Source: Kaistella sp. 97-N-M2
Lineage (GTDB): Bacteria; Bacteroidota; Bacteroidia; Flavobacteriales; Weeksellaceae
Direction of reading: 5' to 3'
DNA: 64,000 nucleotides
Assembly (NCBI RefSeq): GCF_021513235.1
Contig: NZ_CP090976.1
Location: 2,418,001 to 2,482,000, forward strand
Position 1 is the stretch's first letter, and each line of letters begins with the position of its first letter. Below the pieces are notes generated by a model that saw nothing but the letters and a program-made list of their open reading frames with translations, was not told the origin of the DNA and made no database searches. Below are positions 25,913-33,629 of this stretch, piece after piece. The position numbers were made by a program, and so were the translations under genes.

Positions 25913-26365
25913 TTATTTTTTATTGTTTAATTCGTTGGCAATTTTCAGGATGTCGGTCATCACTTCCTTGAAAATTTCCATTTTCTCGTCGGAGATTTTT
26001 TCAATTACTTTTTTATTAAAGTTGACCACCACTTCTTTAGATAAATTACGGCTGTTGAGCCCTTTATCCGTAAGTTTAATAATTACTTCACGTTTGTCAC
26101 TGAGCGTCTTTTCTTTGTAGATGTAGCCGTTATCTTCCAAAAGCTTAATAATTCGGGTCAAAGAAGTCGGTTCGATCGCCATTTTGGGACCGAGATTTGT
26201 GCTTCTGGTTCCTTCTTTCGGGTCAATTTTTAAAAGGGTTAAAGCCTGAACAGCAGTTGCATCGTGGTCTTGTGCCAATTCTGAGTACATTTTCGACACT
26301 GCAAGCCACGTGGATTTTAAAATTAGATCTACATTTTCAACTTTTTCGGGTGTTTTTTTTGTCAT
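25913..26365 (-). CDS. MarR family transcriptional regulator of the beta-oxidation operon
   Basis: 150 residues with the MarR winged-helix fold: dimerisation helices at both ends, the recognition helix in KMAIEPTSLTRIIKLLEDNG (about 65-85) and the wing in KTLSDKREVIIKLTDKG. It heads the fad operon, 5 bases before the fadB-like start. Its own promoter carries the palindrome at 26401-26420 directly upstream of a TATATTTG box, and a perfect copy lies at 26485-26504; an identical site covers the etfBA promoter. It is therefore the likely repressor of beta-oxidation, with an acyl-CoA or fatty acid as probable inducer (inference from comparable systems such as FadR and FabT). Confidence 0.9.
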   Translation of the reverse strand: MTKKTPEKVENVDLILKSTWLAVSKMYSELAQDHDATAVQALTLLKIDPKEGTRSTNLGPKMAIEPTSLTRIIKLLEDNGYIYKEKTLSDKREVIIKLTDKGLNSRNLSKEVVVNFNKKVIEKISDEKMEIFKEVMTDILKIANELNNKK

Positions 26366-26388
26366 AATAAATAGTAATGTGGTTATGT

Positions 26389-26396
26389 CAAATATA
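26389..26396 (-). promoter_or_regulatory. -7 box of the marR/fad operon promoter
   Basis: Reads TATATTTG on the minus strand, a perfect match to the Bacteroidota TAnnTTTG element, 24 bases upstream of the marR ATG. Operator site 1 lies 4 bases further upstream, over the -33 region. Confidence 0.65.
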
Positions 26397-26400
26397 AAAA

Positions 26401-26420
26401 ATATTATGCATGCATAGTAT
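26401..26420. promoter_or_regulatory. MarR operator, site 1
   Basis: ATATTATGCATGCATAGTAT, one mismatch from a perfect 20-bp palindrome, identical to the site at 39540-39559. Its position over the -33 region predicts repression of marR and the fad operon. Confidence 0.75.
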
Positions 26421-26484
26421 ATTTAAATTGTTAAACTTTTGTTAATTACTCAGGTTCAGGTACTTAAAATATATGAAATGCATA

Positions 26485-26504
26485 ATACTATGCATGCATA
26501 GTAT
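26485..26504. promoter_or_regulatory. MarR operator, site 2 (perfect palindrome)
   Basis: ATACTATGCATGCATAGTAT is a perfect 20-bp palindrome, 84 bases from site 1 (eight helical turns). It is upstream of the marR promoter and may support cooperative or looped binding. Confidence 0.72.
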
Positions 26505-26530
26505 TTATGGGAAGTGCCTTGAATACGGAT

Positions 26531-27454
26531 TTAGCGAAGGTTATGCAACATTTGCGCGATCTCTGCAAAAGAATGGCACGTATGTTGAAAAGTGTGATTT
26601 GAAATTGCCCAAAAGGAACCTTTCCATTCAAAATGATAGGTCGTGAAGTCTTTTTCGAAGTTTTTTTGAAGGAAAGAATAGAGCATTTCTTTTTCCAACG
26701 CGGGCGCAGAAATCCGTGGCGGAAGAAATGATTTCGTGAAGTTGAAAAGCTGCGGGTTCAGAAGTTCATCGTGTTTTAAGAGGATATCTTCCGTAATACC
26801 GCCGTCCAGTTTTTTGTTGTGGATGATCCACATTTTGTCCGCAAATTCTTTCGCCAAACGCCAGTCGTGCGAGGAAAAAAGGATTAGTTTATTGTGGGTT
26901 TTTGCGAGCTTCCGCAGAAGTTTCAAGATGATGATTTTATTTTCTTCGTCAAGGTGAGTCGTCGGTTCATCCAGAATTATTAACGGAGAGTTTTGGGCTA
27001 AAGCCCGACCTATAAATGCTTTCTGAAGATTTCCATCGGATAATTGGTGTAACGGAAAATCAAGGTACTGCGTTAAATTTAAGCTTTCGACGATCTCTTC
27101 AACTTCTCTTTTATCGGAATTGCTCAATTCAAAATAATACGGATAATGAATGTATTTGCCCAGCGAAACAAGATCTTTCAGCGTATAATTCGCAGGTACA
27201 GGCGATTTAGAGAATACCACCGCGATCTGCTCCGCGATTTCTTTGTTCGAAAGCGATTTTACGCTTTTTCCGCCCAACATTATTTCACCTTCCAAACCAG
27301 GGATCTGATGAAGAATACTTTTAATTAAGGTCGTTTTTCCCACGCCATTATTGCCGATCAACAGACTGATGTCGCCTAAATCCAGCGCCGCATTAACGCC
27401 TTTTATTAAAGGTGTCTTGTAACCGATTGCTGTATTTTTTAATTCTAAAAACAT
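26531..27454 (-). CDS. ABC transporter ATP-binding protein (FecE/BtuD-like)
   Basis: 307 residues from the ATG at 27454 (MFLELKNTAIGYKTPLIKGV); the frame is open 198 bases upstream but that part overlaps non-coding sequence before the permease stop. Walker A GNNGVGKTT (about 33-41), the ABC signature as LSDGNLQKAFIGRALAQ, Walker B LIILDEPTTHLDEEN, and the switch histidine in LFSSHDW are visible. The last 70 residues form an extra tail beyond the normal ATPase (FLPPRISAPALEKEMLYSFL to HNLR). It powers import with the FecCD-type permease encoded 38 bases upstream; siderophore, haem or cobalamin are candidate substrates. No binding protein gene is adjacent. Confidence 0.9.
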   Translation of the reverse strand: MFLELKNTAIGYKTPLIKGVNAALDLGDISLLIGNNGVGKTTLIKSILHQIPGLEGEIMLGGKSVKSLSNKEIAEQIAVVFSKSPVPANYTLKDLVSLGKYIHYPYYFELSNSDKREVEEIVESLNLTQYLDFPLHQLSDGNLQKAFIGRALAQNSPLIILDEPTTHLDEENKIIILKLLRKLAKTHNKLILFSSHDWRLAKEFADKMWIIHNKKLDGGITEDILLKHDELLNPQLFNFTKSFLPPRISAPALEKEMLYSFLQKNFEKDFTTYHFEWKGSFWAISNHTFQHTCHSFAEIAQMLHNLR

Positions 27455-27492
27455 TTTTATTTTGCGTTCACGTTTTATGCAGATTTGTAGGT

Positions 27493-28470
27493 TTATTTGA
27501 CCCTCGTACTTTTCAACATCATCATTAAAATAACCGGAATTCCAAAAAGGGACGTGATCACATTCAAAGGAAACTGCGTGGATTCGGAAATGATAGAAAA
27601 AAATCCCATAATTAAAATGCCTAAGATCATATTCAAAATCCATTGCTGCCATAATTGTGCAGGATTAAACAGCATTCGACAAAAATGTGGAACCACAATT
27701 CCGATGAATAAAATAGGTCCTAAAAACGCCGTTACCGACGCAGAAAGCAGGGAAGAGGCGATGATGACCAGATATTTCAACTGCTTCAAATTGACACCCA
27801 AACTCTGCGCGTAAGCTGTTCCTAATGAATTTCCAATTAGAGGTTTGATGGTTTTAAAAGTCAAGAATAAACCGAGCGCTACAATCACCGACAGCACCAT
27901 AATCTGATTCGTGGAAACCTGATTGTTCGCGCCAAAACTCCACAAAATATAATTTTTTAAACTTTGATTTTCCGCGTAAAATTGTAAGATAGAAACCACG
28001 GCGCCGGCCAATGCTGAAACTAAAAAACCAAAAATGATAAGAAAAGATTTGTCCTGAAATCTGCCTGAAAAAAGCAGCAGAATCGCCATCAAAACTAAAC
28101 TTCCGGCGATAGCCGTAAGGCTTAAAAAACTGTTTTGGAGCAACTCCGGCAAGACCATATCCTGCGAAAAAAAGATATAAAAAGCCACACTTAAACTCGC
28201 CACAGATGTAATGCCTAAAACCGACGGTCCGGCCAAAGGATTCTGAAAATATTCCTGCAACAAAAATCCGGAGGTTGGAATGGAAATCCCCGCCAGTAAC
28301 ATTACCAAAACCCGGTTGATGCGCAACTTTGCGATCTGGGAATGTTCGGAAGAAGCAGAGAAAAAATCCGAAAAATTCAAATTTAAAAAACCGATATTCA
28401 AGTTCACAATAACCGAAATAACAATTCCGATAAGAATGAAAATGGCGGTAATTTTGAAATTTTTAGTCAT
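27493..28470 (-). CDS. FecCD-family iron/cobalamin ABC transporter permease
   Basis: 325 residues with about ten membrane helices. Typical BtuC/FecCD segments: RINRVLVMLLAGISIPTSGF near residue 50, LQEYFQNPLAGPSVLGI, the cytoplasmic NNQVSTNQIMVLS region, and FLGPILFIGIVVPHFCRMLF near 240. It forms the membrane channel with the ATPase downstream. The substrate-binding protein and TonB-dependent receptor are not in this stretch and must be encoded elsewhere or nearby outside. It starts 71 bases downstream of the thioredoxin lipoprotein gene on the same strand. Confidence 0.9.
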   Translation of the reverse strand: MTKNFKITAIFILIGIVISVIVNLNIGFLNLNFSDFFSASSEHSQIAKLRINRVLVMLLAGISIPTSGFLLQEYFQNPLAGPSVLGITSVASLSVAFYIFFSQDMVLPELLQNSFLSLTAIAGSLVLMAILLLFSGRFQDKSFLIIFGFLVSALAGAVVSILQFYAENQSLKNYILWSFGANNQVSTNQIMVLSVIVALGLFLTFKTIKPLIGNSLGTAYAQSLGVNLKQLKYLVIIASSLLSASVTAFLGPILFIGIVVPHFCRMLFNPAQLWQQWILNMILGILIMGFFSIISESTQFPLNVITSLFGIPVILMMMLKSTRVK

Positions 28471-28541
28471 AAATCTTTTGGATTTTTAAACAAAGAAAAC
28501 ACCTTCTAAAAAGATGTCTTCTATAAATAAGGGCGCTATAA

Positions 28542-29114
28542 CTATTTAAAAGAATTTAGCTTTTCGGTGAGCATTTCTTCGCTCATCGAACCTAAAGTTT
28601 CGTCGGTTTTATCGCCTTTTCTCATGTAAGTAAAGGGGATCGCGCCGCCGTTCCAATTTTTAAAAGTCGATGCGAAAAATTCCGGGGTCAATTTAGAGCC
28701 GTCTAAAAGCACAACGTGATTGGACAATCCCTGTTCTTCCGCAAATTTTTTCACCTTCGTGTCCCAGTCCTCTTTTTGGTCCAAATCGACAAAGGTAAAT
28801 TTCACCGGCTGGCCTTTCATTTCTTCCATCTTTTTCTTGAAATGCGGAATTTCCTGCATGCATGGGCCGCACCACGTTGCAAAAAAGTTGTTCACATAAA
28901 GCGTATCGTTATTTTGTTTGCCCATAAATTTGGAAGCTTCGGCAGGCGAAAGTTCTACTTTCTTAAAAGGTACAACTGCTGCGCTGGCTTCATTGGATTC
29001 GGATACCGTTATTGAATCTGAAGTTTTGTTTTCTGCATTTTCTACAACATTTGTTTCTTTCTTACAAGAAGCTGCTGTTGCCAGAACCATCAAACCAAAA
29101 ATTACTTTTTTCAT
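28542..29114 (-). CDS. TlpA-like thioredoxin lipoprotein
   Basis: 190 residues. The signal peptide MKKVIFGLMVLATAASCKK ends in a lipobox, so Cys17 is lipidated. After a Ser/Glu-rich linker (18-48) the thioredoxin fold has the redox motif WCGPC with C82 and C85 in NNFFATWCGPCMQEIPHF. It resembles periplasmic disulfide reductases of the TlpA/ResA group. The gene is divergent from the PaaE-like reductase gene, with only 33 bases between the two start codons, so the promoters must overlap. Its distance of 71 bases to the ABC permease makes co-transcription possible. Confidence 0.9.
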   Translation of the reverse strand: MKKVIFGLMVLATAASCKKETNVVENAENKTSDSITVSESNEASAAVVPFKKVELSPAEASKFMGKQNNDTLYVNNFFATWCGPCMQEIPHFKKKMEEMKGQPVKFTFVDLDQKEDWDTKVKKFAEEQGLSNHVVLLDGSKLTPEFFASTFKNWNGGAIPFTYMRKGDKTDETLGSMSEEMLTEKLNSFK

Positions 29115-29147
29115 TATATTTTTATTATTTTTGAATCATTATTAATT

Positions 29148-30272
29148 ATGGAAAAACTCTTACCAAAAGCGAAGCAGACTGAATTTCACCGGCTAAAATT
29201 AGCGAAAAAACGACAGTTGACCAAAAACATCTTCGCTTTGGAATTCGAAATTCCCGAAATGCTGAAACCCAATTATCGCTTTGAAGCCGGGCAGTATGTC
29301 ACCTTAAATTATACTTCGAAGGGTGAAGTGGTTCAGAATGATTTCTCCATGACTTCGGCACCTTTTGAAGAGAAAATTACTTTAGGAATCAAGATTAATT
29401 ACGAGAAAAGTTCCACGCAGGATTTCCTGAATAATTTGGATGTTGGCGACGAAGTAGAAGTATCCGAACCGCGGGGCCGCTTTACCATCGTGGCCAAACC
29501 GCACGAATTTCGTACCATCATTGGGTTTGCAAGCGGTATTGGAATTACACCCATTCTCAGCCATTTTAAAAATTTGCTTCATACCGAACCGCGAACGCGG
29601 CTTTTCCTTTTTTATGGAAACCGCAAAACGGAAGAGATTGCCTTTAGGGATGAACTCGATGCGCTGGCAAAAAAATATAATGACCGGCTGCAGATTTTCT
29701 ACTTTTTCTCCCAGGAAATCCCCAGCGATCATCTATTTTATGGCAGGTTAGACGAGAAGAAAGTACGCTTAATCATCAATCAAATTTTGCATTTGGATGA
29801 TACCGATGAAGAAAGTACCATTTGGGATGCGGTTGATGAAGTCTTAATTTGCGGAAAAGGCGATATGATAAAAGCTATTGCGAACGCCTGCTATAATAAC
29901 GGAATTCAAAAGAAAAACATTCATTTTGAGCTTTTTGAGGAATATAATGAAGATATTTATCCCGTCGAAAAAGACTTTCCTCTTATAGAAAACATTGAAC
30001 TGGATTTTAAACTTTATAATAACAATTACAGCACAACTTTAGAAAACAATAAGGAAAAACTGCTGCAACAGCTTTTGATTCAGGAATTTCCCGTGCCTTA
30101 TTCCTGTAAATCCGGAATATGTGGAAGTTGCGAATGTATTCTGGAAGAAGGCGAGGTAGAACTGCTGGAGAATGAGTATTTAACGGAAAAGGAAGAGAAA
30201 GCCGGGAAAATTTTAGCGTGCATGTCGGTAGTTTTAAGCAAGAAAATAAAAATAAATTTCGACCTAATTTGA
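29148..30272 (+). CDS. Ferredoxin-NAD(P)H reductase with C-terminal 2Fe-2S domain (PaaE-like)
   Basis: 374 residues in three parts: an FAD-binding barrel (about 10-115, GQYVTLNY and NDFSMTSAPF), an NAD(P)-binding domain (about 120-260, GFASGIGITPILSHFKNLL and FYGNRKTEEI) and a plant-type ferredoxin domain at the C-terminus with C320, C325, C328 and a last Cys in KILAC. This is the layout of PaaE and of Hmp-like oxygenase reductases, which pass electrons from NAD(P)H to an oxygenase partner. No paa catabolic genes are near, so the partner is unknown. It begins 33 bases from the divergent thioredoxin gene and ends 4 bases before the SanA-like gene. Confidence 0.9.
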   Translation: MEKLLPKAKQTEFHRLKLAKKRQLTKNIFALEFEIPEMLKPNYRFEAGQYVTLNYTSKGEVVQNDFSMTSAPFEEKITLGIKINYEKSSTQDFLNNLDVGDEVEVSEPRGRFTIVAKPHEFRTIIGFASGIGITPILSHFKNLLHTEPRTRLFLFYGNRKTEEIAFRDELDALAKKYNDRLQIFYFFSQEIPSDHLFYGRLDEKKVRLIINQILHLDDTDEESTIWDAVDEVLICGKGDMIKAIANACYNNGIQKKNIHFELFEEYNEDIYPVEKDFPLIENIELDFKLYNNNYSTTLENNKEKLLQQLLIQEFPVPYSCKSGICGSCECILEEGEVELLENEYLTEKEEKAGKILACMSVVLSKKIKINFDLI

Positions 30273-30276
30273 TCAT

Positions 30277-30903
30277 TTGAAAAGAATTTTAGACATACTG
30301 AAATCATTTTTTATTCTGGTGGAAATTGGGGTTTTGCTTATGATTTTGGCGAATGTCTGGGTTTTTGCCAGCACCAATGGACGAACATTTACGAAGATTT
30401 CTAAAATCCCGCCGCGCGAAACGGCTCTCGTTTTGGGCACGTCGCCGAGAATGAAATCCGGCGTCTCTAATCCTTATTTTACTTCCCGCATGGATGCAGC
30501 TGCTCTTCTGTATCACCACGGAAAAATAAAAAAAATCATTGTCAGCGGCGAAAAAAGCCGGGGCTACGACGAACCTTCAGCCATGAAAAACTATCTTGTT
30601 TATCAGGAAGGTGTTCCCGAAAGCATTATCACCGAAGATCCGAAAGGTTTTAAAACCCAGACCAGCATCAACAACTGCAAAAACATTTATCAACAAAATG
30701 ATGTAATCATCGTCTCCCAGGGTTTTCATAATCTGCGCGCCCTCTTTTATGCCCGCAATAACGACATGAATGCGCTGGGTTTCGATGCGCAGGATGTTTT
30801 GAGCAATGAAAGTTACTACAGAAATCAATCGCGGGAATTTTTGGCGCGCGTTTACGCAGTTATTTTTTATCTGTTGGGAATTGAGAACAAAGCTTCTGTT
30901 TAA
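30277..30903 (+). CDS. ElyC/SanA/YdcF family protein (DUF218)
   Basis: 208 residues with an N-terminal membrane helix (about 10-30) and a DUF218 domain: ETALVLGTSPRMKSGVSNPY, RMDAAALLYHHGKIKKIIVSG, EPSAMKNYL, and DVIIVSQGFHNLRALFYARN. This is the SanA type linked in E. coli to envelope integrity and vancomycin exclusion. The start is a TTG at 30277, four bases after the previous stop; no ATG with a membrane signal is available. Its co-transcription with the reductase is probable, but no functional link is known. Confidence 0.85.
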   Translation: MKRILDILKSFFILVEIGVLLMILANVWVFASTNGRTFTKISKIPPRETALVLGTSPRMKSGVSNPYFTSRMDAAALLYHHGKIKKIIVSGEKSRGYDEPSAMKNYLVYQEGVPESIITEDPKGFKTQTSINNCKNIYQQNDVIIVSQGFHNLRALFYARNNDMNALGFDAQDVLSNESYYRNQSREFLARVYAVIFYLLGIENKASV

Positions 30904-30957
30904 GCAAGTTTGGGAAAATTCTTTCGTCTTATTTTTCTGAAAATCTACACAAAAACC

Positions 30958-30965
30958 TATATTTG
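30958..30965 (+). promoter_or_regulatory. Candidate -7 box of udk
   Basis: TATATTTG, a perfect TAnnTTTG match, 16 bases before the udk ATG. No clear -33 TTTG was found. Confidence 0.5.
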
Positions 30966-30981
30966 TACAAATTAAAATTTT

Positions 30982-31599
30982 ATGCTCGTTATCGGAATTG
31001 CAGGTGGCACCGGCTCTGGAAAAACCACGGTTGTTAATAAAATCCTTCAACAACTAAATGCAGAGGGAGTTAATGTGCTTTCGCAGGACAATTATTATCA
31101 TGACAATCAACACCTTACCCTTTCCGAAAGAGAAGTTTTAAATTACGATCATCCAAAATCCATCGATTTCGATTTGCTGATCAGGCATGTAAAAGATCTG
31201 AAAAGCGGCAATCATATCGAACAACCGATTTATTCTTTCGTAACGCATTCGCGCACGGGCGATCACGTTTTGATTGATCCGAAAAATGTACTTATTGTGG
31301 AAGGAATTTTAGTGCTTACCAATAAAGAACTTTTAAAAGAATATGACTTAAAAGTTTTTGTTCATGCGGATTCCGATGAAAGGTTGATCCGTAGAATCCG
31401 CCGCGACACTCAAGAACGGGGCCGCGATTTGCAGGAAGTTTTGCATCGTTATCAAACCACGTTAAAACCCATGCATCAGGAATTCATCGAACCGTCGAAA
31501 AATGAAGCGGATCTTATTGTACCGAATATGAAGCAAAATACCGTGGCGATCGATTTTCTTTCGACGGTAATTAACAATACTTTAAAGAAAACGCATTAA
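30982..31599 (+). CDS. udk: Uridine kinase
   Basis: 205 residues. Phosphorylates uridine and cytidine in pyrimidine salvage. The P-loop GGTGSGKT is at residues 8-15, the substrate-binding NYDHPKSIDFD follows, and DPKNVLIVEGILVL and IRRIRRDTQERGRD are intact. A TATATTTG box 16 bases before the ATG suggests its own promoter. The FtsB-like gene follows 46 bases later, an order seen in flavobacteria. Confidence 0.94.
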   Translation: MLVIGIAGGTGSGKTTVVNKILQQLNAEGVNVLSQDNYYHDNQHLTLSEREVLNYDHPKSIDFDLLIRHVKDLKSGNHIEQPIYSFVTHSRTGDHVLIDPKNVLIVEGILVLTNKELLKEYDLKVFVHADSDERLIRRIRRDTQERGRDLQEVLHRYQTTLKPMHQEFIEPSKNEADLIVPNMKQNTVAIDFLSTVINNTLKKTH

Positions 31600-31645
31600 A
31601 TTTAGTAAAGATTTCATTCTGTTTTTTAGGAATAATACCGCACCG

Positions 31646-31996
31646 ATGAAAGAATTAATTAAAGAAATAAAGCCGAAGACGCCTGCCGTTAAATTTCTTC
31701 AGAAATATGTTCTGACCAAATATTTTGTGACTGTTTTTTTATTTTTAATATGGATGGTTTTCTTTGATAATACGTCGTTTTTAGTTGTTAATGAGCTCAA
31801 TGGGGAAATAAGCAGGTACGAAGAACAGTTGGCTTATTACAAAGACGAGTACCGCAAAAATGACGAGTTCTACAAGAAGTTGATGAACAATAAATCTGAA
31901 AAGGAAAAATTTGCGCGCGAAAATTATTTTATGAAAAAACCGAATGAAGAAATCTTTATTTTGGTGGTGGATTCCAGTAATCTAAAGAAAAAATAA
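31646..31996 (+). CDS. FtsB/DivIC-family septum formation initiator
   Basis: 116 residues with one membrane helix (about 30-48, FVTVFLFLIWMVFFD) followed by a periplasmic coiled coil (NELNGEISRYEEQLAYYKDE) and the family ending ENYFMKKPNEEIFIL. FtsB/DivIC links FtsL and FtsQ in the divisome. Small size and topology fit; strict assignment to FtsB or DivIC is not possible from this sequence alone. It lies between udk and mutA, the usual place in Bacteroidota. Confidence 0.88.
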   Translation: MKELIKEIKPKTPAVKFLQKYVLTKYFVTVFLFLIWMVFFDNTSFLVVNELNGEISRYEEQLAYYKDEYRKNDEFYKKLMNNKSEKEKFARENYFMKKPNEEIFILVVDSSNLKKK

Positions 31997-32042
31997 ACGC
32001 AGAAACTCTATAAAATCGGCGTTGATCTAGAAAATAAAGTTG

Positions 32043-32252
32043 ATGGCATTTATCACTAAAAAACATTTAATCTTCTTCACCGTATTTTTCTCTATTACGT
32101 TGATCGGACTGGTGATCAACCATTACCTCGGATTCGGCGAAAAAGAAAATGTTTTTAACGCTGTTTTTTATTCGCAATTATTGAAGTCGGCAGTTATTTC
32201 TGCTGCAGTTCTGATGCTTTTAATAATTAACATTAAGAAGAAAGTGTGGTAA
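32043..32252 (+). CDS. Small two-helix membrane protein
   Basis: 69 residues starting at the ATG at 32043 (a TTG three bases upstream is also in frame). Two hydrophobic segments (about 9-27 and 45-64) with a short polar loop NHYLGFGEKENVFNAVF. No family recognised. It sits between the FtsB-like and mutA genes, on the same strand and with short spacers, so it is likely part of that transcription unit. Confidence 0.65.
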   Translation: MAFITKKHLIFFTVFFSITLIGLVINHYLGFGEKENVFNAVFYSQLLKSAVISAAVLMLLIINIKKKVW

Positions 32253-32312
32253 CATTCTTTAGAGAAGAAGTTCTGAATATCTTAATATTTATAGTTTTAA
32301 TAATTTACGCAA

Positions 32313-33506
32313 ATGTTTAAAAATATTACACTTCGAGACTGGGAAAATATTGTTCAGAAGCAACTGAAAACAGACGATATTTATGCTGTTCTGTCCAAAG
32401 AAAATCTGGAAGGAATTCAGGTTAAACCCTATTACGCTTCGGTGGCAAAACCCTTAAATAATCTGCCTAAAATTGAAGAGTCTACGCATCTTGTCTCCAA
32501 TTATCACGAAAGTTCGGAAGAAAATGTTTTTGCATTTCTGCTCAACAATAACGTCGAAAATTTAACGGAGAAAGTGATTTTTGTTAATAATAAGGATCTC
32601 GCGGAACATATTTCTGTGGTAGAAACGAACCGCTATTTTTCTTTAATCGACATTTTTTCGGAGGACGAAAGCGGGGAAATCAGGGAACAGTTGGGAAAAG
32701 AACTTTTGGCGAAAAATTTTGAAAAAAATATCTGCATCGACATTGCCCTCCATCAGAACGCAGGCGCAACTATCACGCAACAATTGGCGGTAGGCCTGGC
32801 AAAAGCAAAAGACATAACGGAAATTTTTGGCGCCGAAATTTTAACAAAAATTATTTTTAAAGTTGCCCTTGGCGGAAACTATTTCTTTGAAATCGCTAAA
32901 ATCAGAGCCCTAAAATTACTATATAACCAGTTTTCCAAAGAATTTGGTTTGGATGAAATCCCTTACATTTTTGCAGAAACTTCGCTGCGAAATAAATCGA
33001 CGGCCGATGCGGAAAACAATCTGATACGTTCCACGCTGGAACTTTCTGCCGGCATGATCGGAGGTGCAGACGCGGTTTATACGAATAATTACAAGATTGA
33101 AAATTCATCCTCGCTGTCTGAAGAAATTTCCTTTAAGCAGCAGATTGTTTTAGCGTATGAAAGTATAATTAATGTTTTCGATGATGCCGGGAACGGAAGC
33201 TACTATATCGAAGATCTCACGCAGCAGTTTGCAGAAAAAGCCTGGAAAGTATTTCTGAAAATGGAAGAAGAAGGCGGATACTGCGAACTTCTGAAATCCG
33301 GTAAAATTCAAAAAACCATTTACGAACAAGCTTTAAAAGAGCAGATTTGGGTGGAAGAAGGCAAAATAAAAATCATCGGTGTGAATCTTTATCCTACACT
33401 GGAAAAAAGAAGACTGCCGCGCAAATGTACGACAGCAGTGAGATTAAGCCCATGCGGCTGGCGGAAATGTTCGAATAAGTTTATCACGAATGCGCATATT
33501 TATTAG
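32313..33506 (+). CDS. mutA: Methylmalonyl-CoA mutase small subunit, C-terminus frameshifted
   Basis: The open frame gives 397 residues. It matches the small (beta, MutA) subunit of methylmalonyl-CoA mutase: ITLRDWENIVQKQLK, DIALHQNAGATITQQLAVGL, NKSTADAENNLIRSTLELSAGMIGGADAVY, in parts. Near 33403-33408 a run of six A appears one base short: with a seventh A the protein would end in the family tail YDSSEIKPMRLAEMFE with a stop at 33476-33478. As read, the last 30 residues are off-frame. The catalytic large subunit, normally just downstream, is absent. The small subunit has no cofactor of its own and stabilises MutB; whether it is functional here is unclear. Confidence 0.8.
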   Translation: MFKNITLRDWENIVQKQLKTDDIYAVLSKENLEGIQVKPYYASVAKPLNNLPKIEESTHLVSNYHESSEENVFAFLLNNNVENLTEKVIFVNNKDLAEHISVVETNRYFSLIDIFSEDESGEIREQLGKELLAKNFEKNICIDIALHQNAGATITQQLAVGLAKAKDITEIFGAEILTKIIFKVALGGNYFFEIAKIRALKLLYNQFSKEFGLDEIPYIFAETSLRNKSTADAENNLIRSTLELSAGMIGGADAVYTNNYKIENSSSLSEEISFKQQIVLAYESIINVFDDAGNGSYYIEDLTQQFAEKAWKVFLKMEEEGGYCELLKSGKIQKTIYEQALKEQIWVEEGKIKIIGVNLYPTLEKRRLPRKCTTAVRLSPCGWRKCSNKFITNAHIY

Positions 33507-33629
33507 TAATACTACCTAATTCGTGAATGATTATTAGAAATTAATAATTCTCTTCCGCATCAAGCAATTCTTGCATCCGTGGCACAAGAAATCGCGTGAA
33601 ATCCCCAGCAAAATATTAGAAAAATAAAA

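Noticed and set aside
28850-28866. TGCATGCAT inside the thioredoxin lipoprotein gene as a possible further MarR operator
   Set aside because: Only the 9-base core matches; the ATACTA and TAGTAT arms are absent, and it lies within a coding region without a nearby promoter.
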